Positions 32,261-43,239 of a stretch of DNA of 64,000 bases are shown here, one piece after another. A model generated the notes under the pieces. The model ran no database searches and was not told the origin of the DNA. It was given only the letters and a program-made list of their open reading frames with translations. The DNA comes from Euleptes europaea. Taxonomy: Eukaryota; Chordata; Lepidosauria; Squamata; Sphaerodactylidae. The position numbers and the translations under genes were made by a program. Numbering within the stretch: the stretch's first letter is position 1; every line of letters begins with the position of its first letter. The stretch spans positions 78,899,614-78,963,613 of the forward strand of contig NC_079318.1 of assembly GCF_029931775.1 (NCBI RefSeq), in the 5' to 3' direction.

Positions 32261-32437
32261 TAGGGTTGCCAACCTCCAGGTACTAGCTGGAGATCTCCTG
32301 CTATTACGACTGATCTCCAGCCGATAGAGATCGGTTCACCTGGAGAAAAATGGCTGCTCAGGCAATTGGACTCTATGGCATTGAAGTCCCTCCCCGAACC
32401 CTGCCCTCCACAGGCTCCACCCCAAAAACCTCCTGTT
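32261..32437 (+). mobile_element. hAT-type MITE, 3'-truncated
   Basis: 'tagggttgccaacctccagg' through 'ccaccccaaaaacctcctgt'; the right terminal repeat is missing. Confidence 0.82.
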
Positions 32438-32477
32438 AGACACAGCTTTGCTAGCACTTGGTCAGGCCACACACACC

Positions 32478-32690
32478 AGAATGGTCCTGGCTCAGTCAGT
32501 CATCTGCTTGGCATGTAGAAGGCCCCAGGTTCAATCCCCGGCATCTCCCGTTTAAAGGATCAACTAGCTGTGGATGTGAAAAACCTCTGCCTGAGACCCT
32601 GGAGAGCTGCCAGTCAGTAGACAATACTGACCCTAATAGATCAATGATTTGACTCGGTGTAAGGCACCTTCATGTCTGTTCATACTCATG
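32478..32690 (+). repeat. tRNA-Ala-like SINE
   Basis: 'gtcctggctcagtcagtcat', 'caggttcaatccccggcatc', 'cctgagaccctggagagctg', 'aaggcaccttcatgtctgtt'. An AT-rich relic follows at 32690-32830. Confidence 0.78.
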
Positions 32691-32829
32691 ATTTATGCTT
32701 TAATTCATTATTTAGATCTTTCTAACCTTCCTTCCTCTCATTGGGACTCAAAGCAGATTGCAATATTAATTCACAAACCCCAATATAATCATAATAAAAA
32801 CACAGCAATAGTTCTACAACAGCAGAAAA

Positions 32830-35015
32830 CAACAGATCCCTAATACAGCCAAAACCGGCTGCAAGAACAGCTTTCATAGGAATGCTTGCCTAAACATCTC
32901 CATCTTAGAACCTTCTAAAAGACGCAGCAATGAGGCTGCCTTTCTGTCATGGAGGAACGGACTCAAGCTTTTTCCTGTTCCTTCTGGTTGGTCCTTAGGA
33001 GGTCAGAAGGTCCCCCAAACCAGCCCAATTCTCTGCTGGTGACTTCCCTTCTTTTTTCAGGGGTGCCAACGACAAAATGGGTAGGCACCAGCTGCCACCA
33101 ATGACTCTGATGCTACCTCCTGTTGGATGGAGTAATACATCTAGCACCCTGTACCTGCATTGCCGTTTAGAGGCTCTGCCTAGTTGCCACACCTGCCCAA
33201 CTCCACAACTCCACACATTCAAGTTGTCATGCTCCCGGGATGACATGCTGCCCTGCTGCCCCTCCCCGTCTCTACCCTTCAGATAGCAAGACTGAACAGG
33301 CATGTTGTTTTCCCAGAGATGAGACTTGAAGCATTTGAAATATTTTATGAAAAGTTGAATGAATGAATGAATGAATGAATAAAAATATTATGCACATACT
33401 GTTCAAGCATTTCAGGCTGAGCAAGGGAACAAAGAAAAGGTGAAAACGCGCAGTCTTCTTTCCCTACGCTAGGTACTTGCTAACTGACATTTATATAGGA
33501 CAGACTAGCCTTACTTGCAGTTGCAGTAGTTTAAAAGTTCATCAGCACCTTAGTTCTCCTGGTTGGTACTTCTCTCCATGGTCCCTTGCTGCACGGACAA
33601 GATGGCATCCCTAGGAGACCATCACAGCTTGTGCTCTCAAGTCAAGAGCAAGATGTAAGAGTAAGAGAAGGACAGCCAGTGTGGTGTAAGGGTTAGCGTG
33701 TTGGACTACGATCTTTCCTCCTCTGATTTTTTAGCCCTTGCTTTTAGCCCTGCTGGCCACCCAAAAAAAGAAAACCTAGAGGTACCTGCAATTTTCCCCC
33801 AGCCAGGGTACAAGCAACTCCTGGGTGGCTTTTTTGAGCAATAAGACAAGGGGAGGAAGGGGTTACAGTCCTGTCATCTAGACAAGAGGTCTTCTCCCTC
33901 CGAAAAAAACATAACTGACCTTGGAGAAACTGAACCTAACAGCTTTGGCATGCTCCTGCATCTGCTACATTGCCAGGGATGCTTTCAAGTGCCCCCCCCC
34001 CCATCTCTGGCATTCCTATCCAGCACAATTCTGCTTCTCCTTCTGCAGCATAGCTGTCTTATAGGAGGGGTTTTCTGGTTTATATTGCTGATCAACAGAT
34101 AGAAGTGGATTTTTTTTAAGAATGGTAAAAAAAGAGAAAGTAGAGGCTATTGTAACATCCTGTTTTCTTTTAAGTTGTTATAAACCTCTCTTTTTGGATA
34201 GAAGATTGGGAAATGGAGTAGTAGCTACCTAGGGTGTTGCTTCACTTTGCCAACCAGAGTGCTCTGGCCAAGACCAACAGTTTCTGTGAATTTTTCAGGG
34301 TAAAGTCATGTGAACTGACAGAAGCGCGCTAGGAATCTCTTTGCACAACCCTCAACACAAACCAGTCTGTGCGACTGTACTAAGTAGTATTCATTAACAG
34401 ACCTGTCTCTGCAATGGTACTAACATACAAAGGCTTTTGACTGAATGCAGAAGCAACGCAATTCATCTCGTCATACAATCCGCTTGTGATCCTGTGCAGA
34501 CGGAAGCTCCTTAAGAAAAAGCTGTGAAGCATCACTCACGATTAGCACCTAATTCTGCTCGCCATTAAAATCGATGGGCTCAAGTACATCAAATTGCACT
34601 GTCAAGCGCTCCAGCCAAACTCTAATGGCGGATCAGCAAGGTATAAAGCAGATTAATGTTCCAAATATCACTGCAGCTAATAATAAAGTCTCTGGCGCTG
34701 TGCCAATCCTAAGAAAGCAAAAAAAACAAAACAAAAAAAACACCCAGGTGTACAGAAAGTACCAAATGAAAAATTAAAACCCTCCTTGCAAAAAAACAAA
34801 AGCTCCCGTTTTTATGAGCCCCTATGCTTTTGGGAGAAGCAAAAAAGTATTGAGAGCAGCTTGCTCAAATGCCCCAGCTCTTAGACAATCTGGAAAGGGG
34901 GAATTTCAGGGGTCAGGGTGAGGTTTGTTGCCCCTTTCCATCATTTCTTCATGGACCCCCTCAGTCACTCACCCTGCCAACACAGACATTTCAACCACAA
35001 GTCTTCACCTTGTCA
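32830..35015. other. spacer with no recognised gene
   Basis: A (gaat)n microsatellite of about 22 bp lies at 33357-33380. Two A-rich tracts lie near 34720 and 34790. No conserved reading frame, splice pattern or full repeat is recognised on either strand. Confidence 0.45.
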
Positions 35016-35016
35016 G

Positions 35017-35195
35017 ACAGCCAGTACGATGTAGTGGTCGAAGTGCTGAACTAGGAGGAAGACCTAAGTTCAAATCGCCACTTTAACAACGGGACTTATG
35101 GGATGACCTTTGGGCTGCTCAATCTGTCAGACTGACTGGCCTCACAACGGGAAGAAAAGTGCATTATAACTACCTAAATATATAAGGCTCCTTAG
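35017..35195 (+). repeat. old tRNA-derived SINE
   Basis: 'agccagtacgatgtagtggt' head, 'taagttcaaatcgcca', 'gactggcctcacaac', 'gtgcattataactacc'. Confidence 0.65.
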
Positions 35196-35219
35196 GCTGG
35201 AAGAAAGCGGGAGGACGCA

Positions 35220-35516
35220 AGCCAGTACAGGTAGGTAGTGGTGTAGTGGTTAAGAGCAGTGGTTTGAGCAGTGTAGTGGCTAAGAGCGGTGGTTTGGAGT
35301 GGTGGAGTCTGATCTGGAGAACCGGGTTTGATTCCCCACTCCTACACGTGAAGCCAGCTGGGTGACCTTGGGCTAGTCACACACTCTCAGCTTCACCTAC
35401 CTCACAGGGTGTCTGTTGTGGGGAGGGGAAGGGAAGGTAATTGTAAGCCGGTTTGATTCTCCCTTAAGTGGTAGAGAAAGTCAGCATATAAAAACCAACT
35501 CTTCTTCTTCTTCTTC
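35220..35516 (+). repeat. Sauria-type SINE
   Basis: The A-box region is doubled ('gtggttaagagcagtggttt' then 'gtggctaagagcggtggttt'). It continues to 'cagcatataaaaaccaactc' + (ttc)n. The central block duplication found in other copies is absent. Confidence 0.9.
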
Positions 35517-36168
35517 ATATACAACAATTAAACAGCTGTACAACACAAGCACAATGAATGTGAGACGACTGTGTCCTGGTGCCCCATTCTAGGGTTGCCA
35601 TCTCCAGGTTGGGAAAGATCTGGAGATTTGGGGGTGGAGGGCAGGGTTTGAAGAGGGGAGGGACCTCAGCGGAGTATAATGGCAACATTAACTGGAAGGC
35701 TTATTGCAGGCTGAAGTAGGCTAAACTCAAGGCCTTCCGATGAACTGAAGGACGGCCAGATATGTATTGATATTATGTGTTAAGGCTGTGCCCTCATCCT
35801 GAACCTTCATGTTGTTAATAATAGATGAGTTCCTTATTGCAGGCAACAGCTGGGCACACTGGGGCAGCCCTTCTGTGAACAACCTCCATAAACCATAAAT
35901 AGAAATGAAACCTTCAACAGATTTTATGGGGATACTAACCTTTATGTCACAGGGAACAAATCCTAGTCATTGCAATAATTATAACTGGGGGGCAGGGGTT
36001 CAGCCACACATTTATGCCTTTTGTAGGGAAGTTTCCAGCCTCTAGCGGAGGCCCGGATATCTCCTGGAATTAGTCTAGGCAGGCCTAGGGGGGCCAACTC
36101 TGGGCTGGAAAATTCCTGAATATTTGGGGCAGAGCCTGGGGAGGGCAGAGTCTGGGGAGGAGAGGGAG

Positions 36169-36350
36169 CTGTGAGGTAGGTGGGGCTGAGAGAGAGACTT
36201 GCCCAAGGTCACCCAGCTGGCTTCATGCTTAGGAGCGGGGAAACAAATCCAGTTCACCAGATTAGCGCCTGCTGCTCATGTGGAGGAGTGGGGAATCAAA
36301 CCCAGTTCTCCAGATCAGACTCCACTGCTCCAAACCACTATAATACGATG
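36169..36350 (-). repeat. Sauria-type SINE fragment
   Basis: Reverse 5' portion: 'tgtgaggtaggtggggctga', 'cacccagctggcttcatgct', 'ggggaatcaaacccagttct', 'ccaaaccactataatacgat'. Older MITE scraps flank it at 35592-35690 and 36095-36165. Confidence 0.8.
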
Positions 36351-36458
36351 GCTTCTCCATTTTCAGTGGAGAAGTCCATTGGAAGTTTGTTCTTTTGTCA
36401 GGATAAATTGTTTTGTGAAGAGGAGAGGGTGCTGTTGTGAGCTTTGGGTCCCCACTAA

Positions 36459-36659
36459 TAGGGTTGCCAGGTCCCTCTTCACCACCCTAGGGAGGTTTTT
36501 GGGGCGGAGCCTGAGGAGGATGGGGTTTGCGGAGGGACTTCAATGCCATAGAGTCCAATTGCCAAAGCGGCCATTTTCTCCAGGTGAACTGTTCTCTGTC
36601 GCCTGGAGATCCGTTGTAATAGCAGATCTCCAGCTATTACCTGGAAGTTGGCAACCCTA
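36459..36659 (-). mobile_element. hAT-type MITE, TAGGGTTGCCA family
   Basis: Reverse copy. Flanking 8-mers cccactaa (36451-36458) and cccattaa (36660-36667) differ at one position. Confidence 0.9.
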
Positions 36660-37020
36660 CCCATTAAGGTTGCCAAGTTTCATGCAAGTCCCTCCGTCCC
36701 CTTAGTATCAGTCTGATGATCTGCAGCCAATAAAGCTTCAGCTGCCCATTTCCACACATTAAGCCTCTACTAAAAGGACAGGATACTTGGCTCCTGGCCA
36801 GTTGGCAACCCTACACCCCACTGGGGAGAAAACAGGATGAAAATATCTATAATACGCAATAATAAAAATGTCCTGTGACAGCCAGATAGATTTCCCCTGA
36901 ATATGGAAGATCCATTTAAGCAGTCTGATTTAATAAGTTTGCAATAACCTCTTTTCCTTTCTGTAAAGGTATTGACAATGTATTAGGACAGCAAGGGATT
37001 AGCTTGTTGCTGGGCAGGAT

Positions 37021-37023
<3 letters not shown>

Positions 37024-37056
<33 letters not shown>
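37024..37056 (+). repeat. (GT)n microsatellite
   Basis: An uninterrupted run of about 16 GT units. Confidence 0.95.
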
Positions 37057-37057
<1 letters not shown>

Positions 37058-37439
37058 GAGTAACTAGGGGAAAAATGTCTGCCTGGATACTAGCTAGCAG
37101 AGTGTGTGTGTAAGTAGGGGAAAAGTCATGGAAAGTCATGTTGAACGATAAAACAGAGCTGAAACCGGGAAAAAGCTGTTGGAGCTCTTGAGGCTCCAGA
37201 CAATGTTAAACAACCAGATAGGTGTGGAATGGTGACACATCCTGTCAAAGCATGGAAATGTAATACAAGTTCTCGCCCCAGTATAATCGGGGCCCAGTTA
37301 TTTTGCTTGCTAGAGCGACTGGGTGACCAGCTGGAATACCACATCAGTCCATATACTCCAGCATTCCTCCCACCCCCGACCCATTTGTCTTGTTTGATTT
37401 TCTTTTTCTTTCCTTCTTATCCCTCTATTATTTTGCCTG

Positions 37440-37642
37440 CCTGCCTGCCTGCCTAGCTGGCGGTCTCTCTCTTTTCCTGTTGACTTGCGGCTGCTGGTGC
37501 AGGAGGAAGAAATGGCTTACAGCCAACCCCCCCCCCCCCAGCTCCGCCGTCTCCTCCGAGCTCCAGCCCTTCCCGCTCCCCAGGCAACAGGGACGCGCAG
37601 AGGGATGTGCAGCGTAGAAGAGCTGGACGAGGCAGCGTGCAG
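37440..37642 (+). other. possible untranslated first exon of the CCDC121-like gene
   Basis: A locally GC-rich block after a (tgcc)n run ends in 'gcagcgtgcag' with a GTATGC donor at 37643. Spliced to the acceptor at 38688 it would supply a 5' UTR; its ATGs do not stay in frame with the downstream protein. No transcript evidence is available here, so this is a guess from position and composition. Confidence 0.25.
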
Positions 37643-38229
37643 GTATGCCACCTCCCTCCACGTAGCAAAGCTTCTGCTTCCCACTTCCACATCGGGTTTG
37701 TTCCCCATCATCCATCTCCCTTCCCCTCCTCTGAACCTTCTTTTTAAACCTCTCAAGCCAATCCTCAGCAGGCAGTTTTCACCCAACGTCCTTGCCCGTA
37801 GCCCCTGGCAGCAACGCCTTCCCAGCTCCCAAGACCCTGGCAGTGCCAACACTGGGCCCAAAAGGAACATCTGCAAAGATTTGAAATTCGGCCCACCTTT
37901 CCAATTTTGCCATGCAGCTTTTGGATTCCGCAGGTCCTATTTTGAACATGAACCCCCCCCCCCCCGCATTTGTAAATTTGGATGCTTAGGCTTGTTGACA
38001 TCTCTGGCACATTTCAGTTTGGGCTGCTGTTGAGTATGAAATTGGAAAAGCGGTCAGAAATGTCAGATACGAAACATTGTTTGTCAGTGTCCGGAAGGAT
38101 AAACGTGCCAGTCTGTGACAATAAAAACAAAAGATCCAGAGATTGATTGGGACTTGAGCTTTCAGGGAATAGAGCCCACCGCCAGCTACGAAATTCTTGC
38201 AGTTCCTAAATGGGACATCCTGCAAAAGG

Positions 38230-38640
38230 CATCATTTTGTTAGCGCCACCCGCAGATCACACTAAGGATCCAGCTCTTGGTGCTTTGTCCAAGTATGAAA
38301 TAACCGTCCACAGGCAGAAATAAAGTAAAAATCTTTGGTTTATTGTGCACAACAGAGGCCACTGCTAGCAAGCAAGGGTTGCTGAATGCAGAGAGCATTT
38401 GACACGAGCATAATGTCACCTTATATACCTTTTTGCTGGTGTGTAGTAATACAACATTATGATTTGCACGTGACATATAGCAGTACATGACATATAATAA
38501 AAACGTACTAGTGACACCTGAGTTAGTATAATCAATATTGGAATGTGGACTGGCGATACATTGGTTGTTGGGGTCTTCTTTGAAATGCGTAGACAACCTT
38601 GAGAATGTGTGTTCTACTGATACGCATAGATGTCAGATTG
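38230..38640 (-). mobile_element. LTR-like fossil upstream of the CCDC121-like gene
   Basis: On the minus strand a TATATAAGG box (near 38419-38427) is followed about 80 bp later by AATAAA (38339-38344), the spacing of an LTR R region. No internal retroviral sequence lies next to it, so it would be a solo, worn LTR. Family and exact ends are unknown. Confidence 0.35.
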
Positions 38641-38695
38641 CCATCATTGGCCTGCATCAGACTCCTTTCTGCTTTCTCCCTTCCCAGGCCTCACA

Positions 38696-39580
38696 ATGCC
38701 TCCCAAGCGAGGAAAGAAGGAACAGCCAGCCAAGGAGGAGACCACAGGCACAAGGGAAGCTGCTGAGGACGTTGTGCCCACCCAGGAAGCTGCACTGCTG
38801 CTCCAAGACTATGAGCGCATCTGCCAGCAACTGGAAGACTTGAAAGTGCAGCGGGCACAACTGCGGGAGCAGAATGACTTTCTGCAGCAGGAGGCGCAGT
38901 GCCTTCAGTCCGAGAGCCTGGAATTCACGGGCTACCTGGCCAAGCGAGTCCAGAGACGCCAGGATGCTGCCGTCTCCCTGACCGAGGAGAACCGGCAGAT
39001 GCTGAGGGAGATCCGGCAGCAACATCAGGAGGTGCTTGCCCGCTTCCAGGAGCAGGAGGCCGCTCTGCGGGATGAGCTGCTGCGGAAGGAAGCAGAAGTC
39101 GCTCGACTGGGCTCAGAACTGGAGGGGTTGGGGAAGATCCGGGCCCTGCAGCAGGAGCAGGTGGCCCGCATTCAGGAACTTCAGCGCGAGCTGGCAGCTG
39201 CCAGGAAGCAGCAGGTCGACCGCCTCCAGGAAACAAAGGCCGGCTTCTTGCAGCAGAAGGCGGTCTATGAGAAAGAGGCCCAGCAGCAAATGGAGCGCTT
39301 GGCCCAGCAGGCACAAGAGGTGGCAACGCTGTGCCAGCGGGAACACAGCGAGGTGGTGAAACGGCAGAATCAGGAGCTGCGGCAGGAGCTGCAGCAGTTG
39401 GTCCGACGGGCGAACGAGCTGCGGAAGCACAAGCAGCGGCTCGAGGACCAAGCCCAGCGATTGCGGCAAGAACATCGCTGCCTGCAAGAGATCGCCCTTT
39501 TGCGCCACTGCCGTGGGCGCCAGAAAGATATCCCACCAGGGGACGACAGAACAGGGCACTCCTTGCCAGGACAACCTTAG
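38696..39580 (+). CDS. CCDC121: coiled-coil protein, DUF4515 type, probably CCDC121
   Basis: 294 codons in one exon. The ATG at 38696 (MPPKRGKKEQ) lies nine bases after a good acceptor (tttctcccttcccag), so a non-coding exon lies upstream and the longer in-frame start at 38630 is intronic. The protein is a near-continuous coiled coil rich in Q, E, R and L (about residues 25-265), with LLQDYERICQQLEDLK, LREQNDFLQQEA and LQQEQVARIQELQREL. This order resembles the DUF4515 proteins CCDC121 and CCDC166 (a short K-rich start, then YL/YV..R.QR, then V-L-EQ-RI..LEREL). Human CCDC121 lies close to GCKR and ZNF512, which favours CCDC121. The C-terminus (GRQKDIPPGDDR) is unstructured. Function unknown; testis or ciliary roles are only suggested by relatives. 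No canonical AATAAA is seen before the repeats at 39863. Confidence 0.8.
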   Translation: MPPKRGKKEQPAKEETTGTREAAEDVVPTQEAALLLQDYERICQQLEDLKVQRAQLREQNDFLQQEAQCLQSESLEFTGYLAKRVQRRQDAAVSLTEENRQMLREIRQQHQEVLARFQEQEAALRDELLRKEAEVARLGSELEGLGKIRALQQEQVARIQELQRELAAARKQQVDRLQETKAGFLQQKAVYEKEAQQQMERLAQQAQEVATLCQREHSEVVKRQNQELRQELQQLVRRANELRKHKQRLEDQAQRLRQEHRCLQEIALLRHCRGRQKDIPPGDDRTGHSLPGQP

Positions 39581-39862
39581 ACACAACAGAAGGGTTTATT
39601 AAGATCACGTGTTGGATCCACAGTAGAGTCCCCCATGTGGAACTAGCTCCCACCCTGTCCTTATGTGGCTGAATCGTGGTTGATTTGTCCATCTAGCTCA
39701 GTGTTGCCTCTCTGACTGGCAGCAGACATCCAGTGTTTCAGGCAGAGACGGTTTATTTCCCCCCACCACACACACACACACCTGCTTCATTCCTAGTGTC
39801 CAAGACGTGCAATTTCAGGCTGTGCTCCTTCTCACATCCAGGTTGCTGCACTCCTTTCTTAG

Positions 39863-40058
39863 CCAGTATCCTAGTGGTTAGCGTATCAAACTAGGATATG
39901 GGAGACCTGGGTTCAAATCTCTGCCATGAAGCTCCCTAGGTGAATTTGGGCCAGCTACTCTGTCTAAACTATCTTATGGGGTTGTTGTGAGGATATCATG
40001 GGACAGAGAGAGCCATAAACACTGCCCTGAGCTCCTTGGAGAAAGGTGAGATAAAAAA
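39863..40058 (+). repeat. old tRNA-derived SINE
   Basis: 'agccagtatcctagtggtta', 'gggttcaaatctctgcc', 'ggggttgttgtgaggatatc', 'gctccttggagaaaggtgag'. Confidence 0.72.
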
Positions 40059-40209
40059 GATACTCGATAGTGTTTGCAAAATAATTATTCTTTTTTTTGT
40101 TCACCCAAATTCTTTATTGTCTTGCAGCCCCCCTTCCTTTGTTTGGAACGGCTTTGCCTGAACCACCCTTCTGTCCCACTGAGACATCTCATATTGCTCC
40201 ATCATGAAA

Positions 40210-40513
40210 TCCAGCGTGGTATAGTGGTTAAGAGCGGTGGTTTGGAGCGGTGGAATCTGATCTGGAGAACTGGGTTTGATTCCCCTCTCCTCCACATGAG
40301 CTGCAGATACTAATCTGGTGAACTAGATTTCTTTCCCCACTCCTACACACGAAGCCAGCTGGGTGACCTTGGGCAAGTCACGCTCTCTCAGCCTCACCCA
40401 CCTCACTGGGTGTCTGTTGTGGGGACGGGAAGGCGATTGTAAGCCGGTTTGATTCTCCCTTAAGTGGTAGAGAAAGTTGGCATATAAAAACCAACTCCTC
40501 CTCTTCTTCTTCA
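40210..40513 (+). repeat. Sauria-type SINE, full length
   Basis: 'ccagcgtggtatagtggtta' to 'tggcatataaaaaccaactc' + (ctt)n. Confidence 0.92.
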
Positions 40514-40519
40514 TCAGTT

Positions 40520-40945
40520 GCCAGCCTCCAGGTGGGGGCTGGAGTTCTCCCAGAATTACAAATGATTTACAGAATACAGAGATCAGCTCTTCTGGAGAAA
40601 ATGGCAGCTTTGGAAGTAGGGTTTCCCTGTCCCCCCTGGCCACTGGCGGGGGGGGGGGGGTAGGTTTGCCAGATCCAGCTTGGGAAACTCCTGGAGATTA
40701 GCAGGTGGGGCCTGGGGAGGACAGGGACCTCAGTTGGGTACAGGGCCATAGAGTCCACCCTCCAAAGCATCTGATCTCTGTAGTCGAGATGAGCTGTAAT
40801 TCCAGGGGCTCCCCAGGTCCCACCTGCAGGCTGGCATCCCTATTTGGAAGGTGGACTCGATGGCATCATTACCCTGCTGAGTTCCCTCCCCAGGTTCCAC
40901 CCCGAATTCCCCAGGAATTTCCCAACCCAGAGTTGGCAAGCCTAG
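40520..40945. mobile_element. two or three stacked older hAT-type MITEs
   Basis: A left piece (40520-40640, 'cagttgccagcctccaggtg'), a second copy in the other orientation (40660-40838, 'taggtttgccagatccagct' to 'aggctggcatccct'), and part of a third (40840-40945, ending 'agagttggcaagccta'). A run of 12 G separates the first two. Confidence 0.6.
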
Positions 40946-41307
40946 CACTCAGATTTCCCGTTGCCTTAGCATCAAGTTTGACTTGAACCCTCTCATGGAT
41001 CTGTGTCCCCGTGCAACTGAGTGTATACTGCTTGCCCTTTGCTAGGCTCAAGGCTGGTTAGCAGTCAAGCAGCCTACAGGCCTTGGAGGAGTCTCTCTCC
41101 CACTCAGTAGCCTGGGGCCTCGTTGCAGATTTTCCCTATGCACCTACATTTCCCAGATAGCCCAGGACTGGACCTGGTGGACTTGAAGGGAAAAGGTAAA
41201 TGAATCACTGTTGAGGCAAAGCCTTTAAAAACATATAAGGCCCTGAACAGGGAGAGAAGTTGTTCACTCCCAAGTCCCTGAAGGTGGGCTGAAGCTAAGC
41301 AGCTATG

Positions 41308-41520
41308 AACACATGAAGCTGCCTTATACTGAATCAGACCCTTGGTCCATCACAGTCAGTATTGTCTACTCAGACCGGCAGTGGCTCTCCAGGGTCTCAG
41401 GCAGGGGTCTTTCACATCACCTACCTGCCTAGTCCCTTTAAGGAGATGCCGGGGATTGAACCTGGGACCTTCTGCATGCCAAGCAGATGCTCTACCACTG
41501 AGCCACAGCCCCTCCCCTAT
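41308..41520 (-). repeat. tRNA-Ala-like SINE, full length
   Basis: 'gaacacatgaagctgcctta' through 'gggattgaacctgggacctt' to 'ctaccactgagccacagccc'. Close to the family consensus, so fairly young. Confidence 0.9.
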
Positions 41521-41789
41521 GGAAGAGAATTGATCTCTCACCCCAAAGGTTGGAGTGAGTCTGACCTGGGGGCGGGGGTCAGGTAATGAAACAGAGTAGG
41601 AATCCAGTCAGTTGTGTTAGAGAATTTACCGTATGTTCTTCTTTTGAGGAAGGCGAGGTCTACCTGTAGTGTTTGTAGTAGACCCTGTGTTAATCTGTCC
41701 TGTTTGCATATGTGTTCTGTTACTTAATCAACTTACAATATTTCCTTTTCCTTACTTGCTGTGTAAAGAGGTATTTCCATTTACGCACC

Positions 41790-41960
41790 ATGTACTACTG
41801 CCCATCAGCTTCATTGGATGCCCTCAAGTTCTAATATTTTAGGAGAGGCAAAAAAATTATCTTTGACTACTCCATCTACCCTGTGCATAATATTATAAAC
41901 TTCTGTCATGCCCCACCTTAGTTGTTTCTTTTCTAAACTGAAACGAGACTGCACGTGGTG
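41790..41960 (-). repeat. older CR1 fragment
   Basis: 'ataaacttctgtcatgcccc' and 'accttagttgtttcttttct' then 'aaactgaaac' are a known CR1 3' region wording in reverse. Diverged and truncated. Confidence 0.5.
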
Positions 41961-42192
41961 CCAGGCTACACTGGATATGCCTGTCTTGATTAATGGTTAT
42001 TGGTTATATGTAAATGTACTGGTCTCTATGTCACTATGATGTCAGAATTTCTATAATTGCCTAAACTGTGCTTTGAATCTTTGCAACTGCTGTGGATTCT
42101 TTTGGGTGCCAGGCACTTGCCTTGGCTAACCAATAAACGTCGTAGTTTTTCTAGAATAAAGACTTTGAATCTATTTTCTTTATTTGGGCAGT
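41960..42192 (+). mobile_element. LTR-like fossil, 3' part
   Basis: 'ccttggctaaccaataaacg' followed by 'agaataaagactttgaatct' and an end near 'tttatttgggca' looks like the R-U5 end of a gammaretrovirus-like LTR. No primer-binding site or internal region is clear. Weak call. Confidence 0.28.
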
Positions 42193-42260
42193 GGGTTCCC
42201 CTCGTTGGAGTTTAAATTTCCCCCATCATAGTGAATTCTCTACCACATTTCCGTCTTACT

Positions 42261-42833
42261 GGAAAACTGCCAGGATCGGAGAAGGAGTGAAGCATGAGGG
42301 GAATATGCTGTGTTGCAGTGGGCCCCCTCGAATAAACCTGTTTTCCGTCAGTGGAGATCTCACTAAGGACTATGAAGTTCGGGGTTTTTCCTCCCCGCTA
42401 AAATAGCGATATTCCGATAAACTAGTACCTCACTCATGGGAGGTCTTGCCTTGGATTTGCTGCTCTCTAGATGCACATTTTTCCCAACGTAATGTTGAAC
42501 ACTCAAAAACAAGCACCCCTGCCTGCTTAGAAAATTCACGAGAAAATATGCATTTTTAAAGTGGCTAATTTGAGTCAAACCTCAGATGTCATGAAGAGGA
42601 ACATGGGAGGTCTTGCAGTGGATTTGCTGCTCTCTAGATGCACATTTTACCCAAAGAATGTTCAGAAGTCAAAAACAAGCACCCCTACTTGCTTTGAGAA
42701 CTCACTTCTATCTACAGATAGAAGGGGGGGTTATGAGACCGCGGAAAAAAATTGCCGGGACCTGAGAGTGAAGCAGGAGAAGAATATGCTGCATGGCAGT
42801 GGTGAGATAGCGAAATAGTGATATATCGATAAA
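42261..42833 (+). repeat. diverged direct duplications, family unknown
   Basis: Block B occurs twice (42435-42540 and 42602-42705, sharing 'tggatttgctgctctctaga' and 'aaaaacaagcacccct'). A second block flanks them (42261-42420 and 42743-42833, sharing 'gtgaagca.gag..gaatatgct' and 'atagcgat'). All copies point the same way, in the order A-B-B-A. Confidence 0.65.
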
Positions 42834-43194
42834 GGAAATGAAAGAATAATAAAAAAATAATGGCAAGTTGTTTGCATTCATGTCGCACTCTGCGTGCGAA
42901 AAATGAACAGGGAAATGGCTTCCTTCCCTCGACGGCAGGTTCAGAAAGGGGATGGGGTAGGGAAGAGCATGTAGGCGGTACAAAGGGGAAGACCTGGGTG
43001 GGTGGAGGAGAGGCGGGGACAAGATCATTCACGGCTTTAATTATTCATGCAACCTAACGCGGATTCTTCGTAGTCACGGCGGGGCGGTCCAAAAAAGTCA
43101 CATTAGAAGTGCTTTTCCAATGTGTGCGGTTTGTGAGCACTGGCTGCTCAGTGGTGTCTAATTCATCGATTTCCCATGCAAAACTAAAAAAAAC

Positions 43195-43224
43195 CTGCGC
43201 GGTCCTTCAGTATGGACCGCGCAG
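43195..43224. repeat. perfect GC hairpin
   Basis: 'ctgcgcggtcc', an 8-nt loop, then the exact reverse complement. It is close to the inner edge of the retrovirus fossil. Confidence 0.6.
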
Positions 43225-43239
43225 CAAATTGCCATGCAT

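Noticed and set aside
36199-36705. 168-codon plus-strand open frame
   Set aside because: Composed of a reverse SINE and a MITE; its peptide recurs in other SINE copies in the window.
37485-38033. 182-codon plus-strand open frame
   Set aside because: Low-complexity proline-rich start over a C run and no similarity; the region is better explained as a possible 5' UTR exon followed by intron.
38630-38695. Upstream ATG extension of the CCDC121-like protein
   Set aside because: It crosses a polypyrimidine tract and AG acceptor just before MPPKRGKK, so it is most likely intronic.
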